Shown here in pieces: positions 51,866 to 59,692 of a DNA stretch of 64,000 nucleotides. Source of the DNA: Spirosoma validum (lineage in GTDB: Bacteria; Bacteroidota; Bacteroidia; Cytophagales; Spirosomataceae). Each line of letters starts with the position of its first letter. The stretch's first letter is position 1. The translations under genes and the position numbers were made by a program. Where the stretch lies: contig NZ_JACXAA010000010.1 of the NCBI RefSeq assembly GCF_014699035.1, positions 226,272 through 290,271 on the forward strand, written 5' to 3'. A model generated the notes under the pieces. That model saw nothing but the letters and a program-made list of their open reading frames with translations, did not search any database and was not told the origin of the DNA.

Positions 51866-53203
51866 TTATACCGCATCCGATAAACTGGTAAACGTAAATT
51901 CACGAATCTTCATTGGCGGAATCAGGTAGTTCTGATCCGATTCGGTGCTGACGACGCGTTCCGGTTTGCCCAATGCTTCAAGGTTATTGAGCATGATGAT
52001 CGGACTTTCGTTGAACCGGAAGTTTTTTACCGGGTGCTTAATCTTACCATTTTCGATGTAGAACGTACCATCGCGGGTGAGGCCCGTCAGCAAAATAGTT
52101 TGTGGATCAACGGATCGTATGTACCAGAGTTTCGTGACTAAGATACCGCGCTGGGTACTTTTAATCATGTCTTCCAGCGTAGCGTTTCCACCCGCCATGA
52201 TTACGTTGTTAGGGCCTGGAACCGCTTTCTTTCCCTGTTTCTGCGCCCAATACCGGGAATACGACAGATTTTTTACAACTCCCTTCTCAATCCACATCGT
52301 TTTTTCCTGTGCCCGGCCATCTCCCGACCAGGGCGAAGCGGGCAGATCAGGATTGGTGGGATCGGAGTAAATTGTCACTCGTTCATCAACGATTTTATCG
52401 CCTAATCGCGACTTGCCGCCTGCTTTGCTGAAATACGACCGACCCTCGTCGGCCGAACGGGCGTCCATATTGAAAAAAATATTTTCGAGCAGAACGACAG
52501 CGGCTGTTGGTTCCAGAATCACGGTGTATTTACCCGGTTCGATAGCCCGGGCCTCGGCTGATCCCTGTGCTTTCTGAATGGCAATGCGAGTGCCTGCTGC
52601 TGTATCCAATTTGCTGAAATCGCTGTATCCCCGCGCTACGTAGCCCGATCCTTTGCCGTCGTTTGTGCGGACGGTCAACGAAAAATTAACGCTCGTGCTG
52701 GGATAATACGCAAACAACCCTTTGGAGTTCATCATGGCCGTGTAGCCATAATTATCCTGTAGAAAGCCAGCCGCAACCAGGTCTTTCTCGCGCGAGAGTT
52801 GCAAACTTTTGTTAACAGCATCGGCTCGTGTGTCGGGTGTAATCTTCGCGGTCGAGTCGAAGAAGCCATTCGATTTCAGGTACTGCTGTGGGCCTAAAAC
52901 ACCAACGTATTCGGGATTTTCAGGCGCCAATCGAGCCAGTTCCTCAGAGCGACGGACTACTTTTTCAAGCGAAGCATCGTCGAACTCATCAATGGTCGCA
53001 ACACCGACTTTTTTGCCAAAGGCCGATTGAACCTGTAAGTTTTGATTGATCAGGGAGCCACTGGTCGACACTTCGTTGCGAGCGTAGCGAAGGTTACCGC
53101 GTTCTTCGCCCAGCAGATTAACTTCGCATTCGTCAGCTTTCGAGTAGCTTAAAACTTTGGTGAGCAGGGCCTTGGCTTCTGCTTCGGTAAGAATGATGGC
53201 CAT
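51866..53203 (-). CDS. tldE: TldE (PmbA)-type subunit, copy E1
   Basis: A 445-residue member of the TldD/PmbA fold without HExxxH, so the non-catalytic TldE-type partner. It starts MAIILTEAEAKALLTKVLSY with no export signal. LRYARNEVSTSGSL, GLTRDGTFYIENGKIKHPVKNF and the C-terminal PPMKIREFTFTSLSDAV are conserved in all three E copies. In the site where E2 and E3 carry a Gly-rich insertion, E1 has only SPWSGDGRAQE. In E. coli, TldD and TldE form a heterodimer that degrades unfolded peptides and trims microcin B17 and CcdA. E1 pairs with D1 just upstream, and diverges most from the other E copies. Confidence 0.92.
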   Translation of the reverse strand: MAIILTEAEAKALLTKVLSYSKADECEVNLLGEERGNLRYARNEVSTSGSLINQNLQVQSAFGKKVGVATIDEFDDASLEKVVRRSEELARLAPENPEYVGVLGPQQYLKSNGFFDSTAKITPDTRADAVNKSLQLSREKDLVAAGFLQDNYGYTAMMNSKGLFAYYPSTSVNFSLTVRTNDGKGSGYVARGYSDFSKLDTAAGTRIAIQKAQGSAEARAIEPGKYTVILEPTAAVVLLENIFFNMDARSADEGRSYFSKAGGKSRLGDKIVDERVTIYSDPTNPDLPASPWSGDGRAQEKTMWIEKGVVKNLSYSRYWAQKQGKKAVPGPNNVIMAGGNATLEDMIKSTQRGILVTKLWYIRSVDPQTILLTGLTRDGTFYIENGKIKHPVKNFRFNESPIIMLNNLEALGKPERVVSTESDQNYLIPPMKIREFTFTSLSDAV

Positions 53204-53220
53204 TGCTTTTGGTCATTATG

Positions 53221-53326
53221 AGTCATTAATTGTCATGTATAGTCATCCAGTTACCATTACTTGTTTACCTGATAGTAGGTTATAATGAATGACCAGTTGA
53301 TGACCAAAAATGACAACTTAATGACT
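53221..53326. repeat. Inverted repeat in the D1-E1 gap
   Basis: AGTCATTAATTGTCAT (53221-53236) pairs with the segment 53310-53326 with one bulged base. The gap holds four GTCAT words on its left and four ATGAC words on its right. The right arm touches the D1 stop codon. Confidence 0.7.
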
Positions 53327-54965
53327 ATATTTTTCTAGCTGTATTGATTACGTTAACGCCGTTGAAACGGGTCGTAGAACTGCCGTGAGATACGGCACTC
53401 GATTGAGGGGGCTGCCCTTTGCCGTCGAAGAACGAACCGCCGAGTCGGTAGTCGCGCTCATCGCAAACAGCGACGCAGGAATTCCAGAATTCCTGCGTAT
53501 TCGATTGATACGCTACGTCCTTAAGCATACCCGCAATCTGACCGTCTTTAATTTCGTAATACAACTGGCCGCCGAATTGGAAATTATAGCGTTGCTGATC
53601 AATCGAGAATGAACCGTCGCCAATGATGTAAATGCCTTTCTTGACATCCTTGATCATATCCTGAACCGACAACGGTGTCTTGCCCGCTTCCAGTGATACG
53701 TTAGCCATGCGCTGAAACTGGACTGAACTCCAGCTATCGGCGTAGCAGCAACCCTGCGATTCTTTCTCCCCAATGATGTGAACCTGATCACGGATGGCCT
53801 GGTAATTCACCAGTGTACCATCTTTAACCAGATCCCATTTTTTGGTTTTTACCCCTTCATCATCATAACCCACAGCGCCCAGCGAGCCTACCTGGGTTTT
53901 GTCCGCCACCAGATTAACCTGCTTGCTACCGTAGTTAAAGTTCTTCGCCTGCCATTTGTCCAACGTAGCAAAACTGGTTCCGGCAAAATTAGCTTCGTAA
54001 CCCAGCACGCGGTCAAGTTCAAGCGGGTGGCCCACGGACTCGTGGATGGTCAGCCACAGGTGCGACGGATCGAGAACCAGGTCATATTTACCCGCTTCCA
54101 CCGACTTGGCAGTATGTTTTGCCCGGGCTTGTTTGGCCGCTGCCGTTACGTCTTCGAGCATGTCATACCCCTTGTTGTAACGGGTTGTGATACCCGTTAC
54201 TTTATCGGCTGGGTTACTTTGCAAATACTCGTACCCCATACCGACCGGTGCGCTGAGTGACTGCCGGGTTTCAAATTTACCCGTTTTAGGATCGATAGCC
54301 GTAACGGTAAAGAGCGGCCAGATGCGATGGATGTCCTGATCGGCATACGTACCATCGGTGGAGGCAAAATACTTCTGTTCGTTGACCATGAACAGAATTG
54401 AGTTCACAAAATTGGCTCCGTTTTTCAGAGCTGCGCTGTTCACCGACATCAGTAAGTCTACTTTTTCCTGAATCGGTACTTCGAAGGCATTTTTTGTGAT
54501 GGGTGCTTTCCAGGATACTTCCCCGTAGCCTTTTTGGGGAGCCAACTGCACGGGCTGTTTCATAAGCTTGGCATTGGCTTTAGCAATGGCCACGGCTTTT
54601 TCGGCGGCTTTGGCCGTATCGGCCTCACTTTTGGCATCGACTACAGCCGCAAACCCCCAGCAACCGTCGGCAATGACCCTAACACCGACACCATACGATT
54701 CAGTGTTGACAATGTTCTGAACTTTATCCTCACGCGTGACGACGAATTGGTTCAAATAACGACCAACGCGAACGTCGGTATACGTAGCGCCTTTGCTTTT
54801 GGCTGCGTTCATCGCTGCATCGGCCAGGCGCTTTTTCGTTGCTACGTCCAAACCGGGTTCGAGCAAAATTTCCGGGGTTACGGGCCGGGAGAAGGCCGGG
54901 AGACTCGGTAGTAAAATACCGGTCGTACCCATGCCTAAGAGTTGATTAAAATCTCGGCGATTCAT
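53325..54965 (-). CDS. tldD: TldD-type metalloprotease, copy D1, Tat-exported
   Basis: A 546-residue TldD protein with the zinc motif HESVGH at residues 308-313 (HExxxH) and a cysteine pair C497/C501 near the C-terminus, where TldD of E. coli uses a cysteine as third ligand. It begins MNRRDFNQLLGMGTTGILLP, a twin-arginine signal, so it is predicted to be exported, unlike cytosolic E. coli TldD. The core segment KYDLVLDPSHLWLTIHESVG and the ending GVNVINTARKI are shared with D2 (roughly 85% identical by eye). E1 follows after 121 bases. It is the most downstream D copy. Confidence 0.94.
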   Translation of the reverse strand: MNRRDFNQLLGMGTTGILLPSLPAFSRPVTPEILLEPGLDVATKKRLADAAMNAAKSKGATYTDVRVGRYLNQFVVTREDKVQNIVNTESYGVGVRVIADGCWGFAAVVDAKSEADTAKAAEKAVAIAKANAKLMKQPVQLAPQKGYGEVSWKAPITKNAFEVPIQEKVDLLMSVNSAALKNGANFVNSILFMVNEQKYFASTDGTYADQDIHRIWPLFTVTAIDPKTGKFETRQSLSAPVGMGYEYLQSNPADKVTGITTRYNKGYDMLEDVTAAAKQARAKHTAKSVEAGKYDLVLDPSHLWLTIHESVGHPLELDRVLGYEANFAGTSFATLDKWQAKNFNYGSKQVNLVADKTQVGSLGAVGYDDEGVKTKKWDLVKDGTLVNYQAIRDQVHIIGEKESQGCCYADSWSSVQFQRMANVSLEAGKTPLSVQDMIKDVKKGIYIIGDGSFSIDQQRYNFQFGGQLYYEIKDGQIAGMLKDVAYQSNTQEFWNSCVAVCDERDYRLGGSFFDGKGQPPQSSAVSHGSSTTRFNGVNVINTARKI

Positions 54966-54988
54966 GGTGGTAGGAATTTAAACACGTA

Positions 54989-55049
54989 GGCACAAAGGTC
55001 AACGACTTATCAATGGAATTCTTCCTTATGAACGCCGTGCCTTTGTGTC
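54989..55049. repeat. Inverted repeat in the E2-D1 gap
   Basis: GGCACAAAGG (54989-54998) pairs with CCTTTGTGTC (55040-55049), with one G-U pair. The same gap holds GTCAACGA twice in direct orientation. Confidence 0.55.
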
Positions 55050-55058
55050 AACGAAAAA

Positions 55059-56417
55059 CTAAACGGCATCCGACAGACTGGTGAACGTAAAGTCGCGGAT
55101 CTTCATTGGCGGAATCAAATTGCCTCCCGCCCGAACCGGCTTACCCAATGCTTCAACGTTGTTCAACATAATCACCGGACTTTCGTTGAAGCGGAAGTTT
55201 TTAACTGGGAATTTGATCTGCCCGTTCTCAATGTAGAACGTACCGTCGCGGGTAAGGCCGGTATACAATTGGGTTTGTGGATCGACGGCGCGGATATACC
55301 AGAAGCGCGTTACCAGAATCCCTTTATCCGTGCTCTTGATCAGGTCAGCCAGCGATTGCGTACCCCCCATCATAATGAAGCCACTGGCAAACGGAATGGG
55401 CTTAACGCCTTTCTTTTCGGCCCAGTAGCGCGAGTAGTACATATTTTTCACCACGCCGTTCTCGATCCAGGTGCGTTTTTCCTGAGGAAGGCCAAGGCTA
55501 TCACCCCCACCACCCCCGCGTCCGCCCCCACCACCTCCTCCGCTAAAAGGCGCTAGAGGTAGCTCTGGATTCTGTGGATCAGTAATGATCGTCACCCGTT
55601 CATCGAATAGCTTTTCGCCCAGGCGCGTACCGCCCCCTTTCTTGCTCAGGAAGCTACGGCCTTCGTCGGCCGAGCGAGCGTCGATGCTACGCATCATGTT
55701 TTGCAACAGTTCGACTGATGCGGTTGGCTCCAGAATCACGGTATACTTACCCGGTTCGAGCGCCCGCGCACTTGCCGACGCCATCGCCTTTTGCATAGCA
55801 ATCTGCGTCGTGGCTTTCGTATTGAGTTTCGTTACGTCGTTGACATCCGGGTTTGCGTAGCCTGAACCCAGACCATCAGCCGTGCGGACGGTAATGGAGA
55901 AGTCAACCCCCGTTGACCGGTTATAGCCGAACAATCCTTTGCTGTTACCGATTGAGGAAAAGCCCGTAGTATCTTCCATGTATCCGGCTGCGGTCAGGTT
56001 TTTCTGCCGACAGGGATCAATGCTATCGAAGGCTGCCTGAGCGCGAAACTCCGGGTTAATTTTCGCCGTACTTTCAGCGTACGTTTTTGTTTCCAGATAC
56101 GTCTGAGGCCCTAACATGGGCATGTATTCCGGGTTTTCGGGCGCCAGTTGGGCAATTTCCTCCGCCCGTCGAACCGTTTTTTCGAGGGAGGCATCGTCAA
56201 ATTCATTGATGGTTGCCGTTCCCGATTTCTTGCCGTACACAGCCGTTACCGCCAGCGCAATATTGTCCGATTCGCCACTGGTCGAAACGGAGTTACGTGC
56301 GTAGCGGATATTGCCCGTACGATTGCCTGACAGGCTGACACTGGTTTCGTCAGCTTTCGAATAGGCGAGAACCTTGTCGATTATTTTTTTAGCCTCTTCT
56401 CTGGTTAAAATGGCCAT
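55059..56417 (-). CDS. tldE: TldE (PmbA)-type subunit, copy E2, with Gly-rich insertion
   Basis: A 452-residue TldE-type subunit without HExxxH and without an export signal (MAILTREEAKKIIDKVLAYS). It shares with E3 the segments KNLTAAGYMEDTTGF, DARSADEGRSFLSKKGGGTR and GLTRDGTFYIENGQIKFPVK. At about residues 298-315 there is a Gly-rich tract (FSGGGGGGGRGGGGGDSLG) that is absent in E1 and present in a different form in E3. Partner of D2 upstream and D1 downstream in the array. Confidence 0.92.
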   Translation of the reverse strand: MAILTREEAKKIIDKVLAYSKADETSVSLSGNRTGNIRYARNSVSTSGESDNIALAVTAVYGKKSGTATINEFDDASLEKTVRRAEEIAQLAPENPEYMPMLGPQTYLETKTYAESTAKINPEFRAQAAFDSIDPCRQKNLTAAGYMEDTTGFSSIGNSKGLFGYNRSTGVDFSITVRTADGLGSGYANPDVNDVTKLNTKATTQIAMQKAMASASARALEPGKYTVILEPTASVELLQNMMRSIDARSADEGRSFLSKKGGGTRLGEKLFDERVTIITDPQNPELPLAPFSGGGGGGGRGGGGGDSLGLPQEKRTWIENGVVKNMYYSRYWAEKKGVKPIPFASGFIMMGGTQSLADLIKSTDKGILVTRFWYIRAVDPQTQLYTGLTRDGTFYIENGQIKFPVKNFRFNESPVIMLNNVEALGKPVRAGGNLIPPMKIRDFTFTSLSDAV

Positions 56418-56437
56418 TTCTAGTAGTTGATTAGTGA

Positions 56438-56510
56438 TTAGTCATGTTGTAGCCGTATAGGTCCCTTATAAAGAGACACAGCATTCAACCTGTGGATACA
56501 ACATGACTAA
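56438..56510. repeat. 14-bp inverted repeat in the D2-E2 gap
   Basis: TTAGTCATGTTGTA (56438-56451) and TACAACATGACTAA (56497-56510) are exact reverse complements with a 45-base loop. Confidence 0.75.
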
Positions 56511-56513
56511 AGC

Positions 56514-58154
56514 TTATATTTTTCTCGCTGTATTGATTACATTAACGCCGTTGAAACGGGTCGTAGAACTACCATGCGAAACGGCACTCGACTGCGCAGG
56601 CTGTCCTTTTCCATCGTTGAAAGCACCACCCAACCGATAATCGCTCTGGTCGCAAACGGCGACGCAGGAATTCCAGAATTCGCGGGTATTCGCTTGGTAC
56701 GCTACGTCCTTGAGCATACCGGCAATCTGACCATCCTTAATTTCGTAAAATAACTGGCCGCCGAATTGGAAATTATAGCGTTGCTGATCGATCGAGAATG
56801 AACCGTCGCCAATGATGTAAATGCCTTTCTTGACATCCTTGATCATGTTCTGAACCGACAACGGTGTTTTGCCTGCTTCCAACGATACGTTAGCCATGCG
56901 CTGGAATTGCACTGAACTCCAGTTATCGGCGTAGCAGCAACCCTGCGATTCTTTCTCCCCAATAATGTGGACTTGATCCCGAATCGCCTGGTAATTCACC
57001 AGAATCCCGTCTTTGACCAAATCCCATTTTTTGGTTTTTACTCCTTCGTCATCCCAGCCCACAGCGCCCAGCGAACCTACCTGCGTTTTGTCAGCTACCA
57101 GGTTAACTTCTTTACTACCATAGTTGAAGTTTTTCGCCTGCCATTTATCGAGGGTCGCGAACGACGTACCAGCGTAATTAGCTTCGTAGCCGAGCACACG
57201 GTCGAGTTCAAGCGGGTGGCCAACCGACTCGTGGATGGTCAGCCACAGGTGCGAAGGGTCGAGAACCAGGTCATATTTACCCGCTTCCACTGATTTCGCG
57301 GATAACTTTTCTTTGGCTTGCTTGGCGGCTGAAGTAATGTCTTCGAGCATATCATACCCTTTGTTGTATCGGGTCGTGACACCGGAGAGTTTGTCGCTCG
57401 GATTAACCTGCAAATACTCGTAGCCCATGCCCATTGGCGCACTCAGCGAATTACGAGTAGCAAACCGACCGTTCTGCGGATCAACGGCTGTTACGGTAAA
57501 ACTCGGTCCAATCCGGTGAATGTCCTGATCGGCATACGTACCATCGGTGGAGGCAAAATACTTCTGCTCGTTCACCATGAACAGTACGTTGTTCACGAAG
57601 TTGGCGCCGTTTTTCATAGCCGCTGCGTTGGCCGATAGCAGCAGATCCACTTTTTCTTTAACCGGCACTTCAAACGCATTTTTCGTAATAGGCGCTTTCC
57701 AACTTACCTCGCCAAAGCCTTTCTGGGGAGCTAGCTGAACCGGTTCGGTTAATAGCCGGGCATTCGCTTTCGCAATCGTCACGGCCTTTTCGGCGGCTTT
57801 CGCTACAACGGATTCATCGCGAGCATCGCTCACAGACGCAAAGCCCCAGCAGCCATTGGCAATCACGCGAACGCCAACGCCGTAGGATTCGGTATTGATA
57901 ATGCCCTGCACTTTGTTTTCGCGCGTGAGCACAAATTGATTCAAATAACGACCGATACGAACGTCGGTGTACGTAGCGCCTTTGCTTTTGGCGGCATTCA
58001 TGGCCGCATCAGCCAGCCGTTTCTTCATGGCTACGTCAACACCGGGTTCCAACAGGGCTTCGGGTTCGACACTACGGGAAAAAGCGGGTAGGGCAGGCAT
58101 TAGTATACCCGCTGTCCCCATACCTATAAGTTGGTTAAAATCGCGACGATTCAT
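56514..58154 (-). CDS. tldD: TldD-type metalloprotease, copy D2, Tat-exported
   Basis: A 546-residue TldD protein with HESVGH at residues 308-313 and a Tat signal (MNRRDFNQLIGMGTAGILMP). It is very close to D1, including long stretches identical at the DNA level, for example around the last 150 codons, and clearly more distant from D3. The C-terminal NSCVAVCDQSDYR cysteines match those of D1. E2 follows after 96 bases. The zinc site is intact, so activity is expected. Confidence 0.94.
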   Translation of the reverse strand: MNRRDFNQLIGMGTAGILMPALPAFSRSVEPEALLEPGVDVAMKKRLADAAMNAAKSKGATYTDVRIGRYLNQFVLTRENKVQGIINTESYGVGVRVIANGCWGFASVSDARDESVVAKAAEKAVTIAKANARLLTEPVQLAPQKGFGEVSWKAPITKNAFEVPVKEKVDLLLSANAAAMKNGANFVNNVLFMVNEQKYFASTDGTYADQDIHRIGPSFTVTAVDPQNGRFATRNSLSAPMGMGYEYLQVNPSDKLSGVTTRYNKGYDMLEDITSAAKQAKEKLSAKSVEAGKYDLVLDPSHLWLTIHESVGHPLELDRVLGYEANYAGTSFATLDKWQAKNFNYGSKEVNLVADKTQVGSLGAVGWDDEGVKTKKWDLVKDGILVNYQAIRDQVHIIGEKESQGCCYADNWSSVQFQRMANVSLEAGKTPLSVQNMIKDVKKGIYIIGDGSFSIDQQRYNFQFGGQLFYEIKDGQIAGMLKDVAYQANTREFWNSCVAVCDQSDYRLGGAFNDGKGQPAQSSAVSHGSSTTRFNGVNVINTARKI

Positions 58155-58187
58155 AAAAATTAGTCAATAGAGGTAAGCTGAAATAAA

Positions 58188-58214
58188 TCAGTCAATAGAT
58201 CGGCTATTGACTGA
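58188..58214. repeat. 11-bp inverted repeat in the E3-D2 gap
   Basis: TCAGTCAATAG (58188-58198) and CTATTGACTGA (58204-58214) are exact reverse complements with loop ATCGG. An additional AGTCAATAG copy lies near 58162. Confidence 0.8.
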
Positions 58215-58233
58215 CAACTGTGACTGACGACTT

Positions 58234-59607
58234 TTATACGGCGTCCGAAAGGCTGGTGAACGTAAAGTCACGGATTTTCATTGGCGGAATTAGATTACCG
58301 CCCATGCGAACAGGTTTGCCCAACGCTTCAAGGTTGTTGAGCATGATCACCGGACTCTCGTTGAAGCGGAAGTTTTTCACCGGAAACTTGATCTGTCCGT
58401 TCTCAATGTAGAACGTGCCGTCGCGGGTCAGACCTGTGTACAGTAACGTTTGTGGATCGACTGGACGGATGTACCAGAAACGCGTCACCAGAATTCCTTT
58501 TTCGGTACTTTTGATCATATCGGCCAGCGATTGTGTACCGCCTTCCATGATAAAATTGGCGGGCGCCGGAATCGCTTTCACCCCTTTTTTATCCGCCCAA
58601 TAACGCGAGTAGGAGAGATTCTTCACCACCCCTTTCTCGATCCAGGTTACTTTTTCCTGCGGACGACCATCGCTGCCCCCGTTGAAGCGGCCTTGTCCAC
58701 CTCCACCACCCCCTCCTCCGAACGGTGACGCAGGGACTTCAGGGTTTGTCGGGTCGGAATAAATTGTGACGCGTTCATCGAATAATTTTTCGCCCAGGCG
58801 CGTACCACCGCCTTTTTTGCTCAGAAAACTACGGCCTTCATCAGCTGAGCGAGCATCGAAGGAGTTCATCATAGCCGCCATGAGCGATGCATCCACATTG
58901 GCCAGGAGAGCGGCTGGTTCCAGAATCACGGTGTATTTTCCTGGCTCCAATGCCCGGGCACTCGCTGATGCCTGCGCTTTCTGCATGGCTATTTCGGTAG
59001 CTTCTTTCGTGCTCAGTTTCGATACGTCGGTAACATCGCGGGTGGCGTAACCCGAACCTAATCCGTCCGCCGTGCGCACCGTGACCGAAAATTCAACCGA
59101 AGTTTCCCGGTTATAGGCTGATAAACCTTTGGTGTTGGCAATAGCCGTGAATCGGGTCGAATCTTCCATGTATCCGGCAGCCGTCAGATTCTTTTTGCGG
59201 CAGGGGTCAAGGCTATCGAAGGTAGCCTGCGCCCGAAAGTCCGGGGTCATTTTTGCGGTACTTTCAGCGTATGGGTTTGCGGCCAGATACGTCTGTGGCC
59301 CCAGCATGGGCATGTACTCGGGATTTTCGGGCGCTAACCGGGCAATTTCTTCAGCCCGTCGAACGGTCTTTTCCAGCGATGCGTCATCAAATTCGTTGAT
59401 GGTGGCCGTGCCTGACCGTTTGCCGAAAACCGCCATGACTGATAACGAAAGGTTATCCGATTCGCCACTGGTCGATACCGCATTCCGGGCGTAACGGATA
59501 TTGCCCAGACGCCCTCCCGACAGACTGGCGCTCATCTCATCGGCTTTCGAGTAAGACAATACCTTGTCGAGTATTTTTTTTGCTTCGTCTTTGGTTAAGA
59601 TTGCCAT
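58234..59607 (-). CDS. tldE: TldE (PmbA)-type subunit, copy E3, with Gly-rich insertion
   Basis: A 457-residue TldE-type subunit, no HExxxH, no export signal (MAILTKDEAKKILDKVLSYS). It resembles E2 far more than E1, with the shared KNLTAAGYMEDSTRF and DARSADEGRSFLSKKGGGTR segments. A Gly-rich insertion (PFGGGGGGGGQGRFNGG) lies at about residues 298-316. One difference from E2 is a longer VDASLMAAMMNSFDA segment, where E2 has LLQNMMRSIDA. It ends SLSDAV like the others and lies next to D3 (upstream) and D2 (downstream). Confidence 0.92.
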   Translation of the reverse strand: MAILTKDEAKKILDKVLSYSKADEMSASLSGGRLGNIRYARNAVSTSGESDNLSLSVMAVFGKRSGTATINEFDDASLEKTVRRAEEIARLAPENPEYMPMLGPQTYLAANPYAESTAKMTPDFRAQATFDSLDPCRKKNLTAAGYMEDSTRFTAIANTKGLSAYNRETSVEFSVTVRTADGLGSGYATRDVTDVSKLSTKEATEIAMQKAQASASARALEPGKYTVILEPAALLANVDASLMAAMMNSFDARSADEGRSFLSKKGGGTRLGEKLFDERVTIYSDPTNPEVPASPFGGGGGGGGQGRFNGGSDGRPQEKVTWIEKGVVKNLSYSRYWADKKGVKAIPAPANFIMEGGTQSLADMIKSTEKGILVTRFWYIRPVDPQTLLYTGLTRDGTFYIENGQIKFPVKNFRFNESPVIMLNNLEALGKPVRMGGNLIPPMKIRDFTFTSLSDAV

Positions 59608-59649
59608 GTCGTTTTGGTTAGGTCACAGACCGGGCCGCCGGAGCGGATA

Positions 59650-59672
59650 CACGGAGATAAGAACTCTCTGTG
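59650..59672. repeat. 8-bp hairpin in the D3-E3 gap
   Basis: CACGGAGA (59650-59657) pairs with TCTCTGTG (59665-59672) with one G-U pair. The same gap holds GGCCGCCGGAGCGG (59633-59646), also found at 47150-47163 in opposite orientation. Confidence 0.5.
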
Positions 59673-59692
59673 CATTTCTGGGGCATAACGGT

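Noticed and set aside
53204..53324. Array-like repetition of GTCAT/ATGAC words resembling a small CRISPR
   Set aside because: Units are 5 bases, irregularly spaced and arranged as an inverted repeat; there are no 25-40 bp repeats or cas genes.
59129..59494. A 121-codon plus-strand open frame opposite TldE E3, and similar long frames opposite other tld genes
   Set aside because: The frames mirror the conserved codons of the real genes, have no family features, and recur opposite each paralogue as expected from codon bias.
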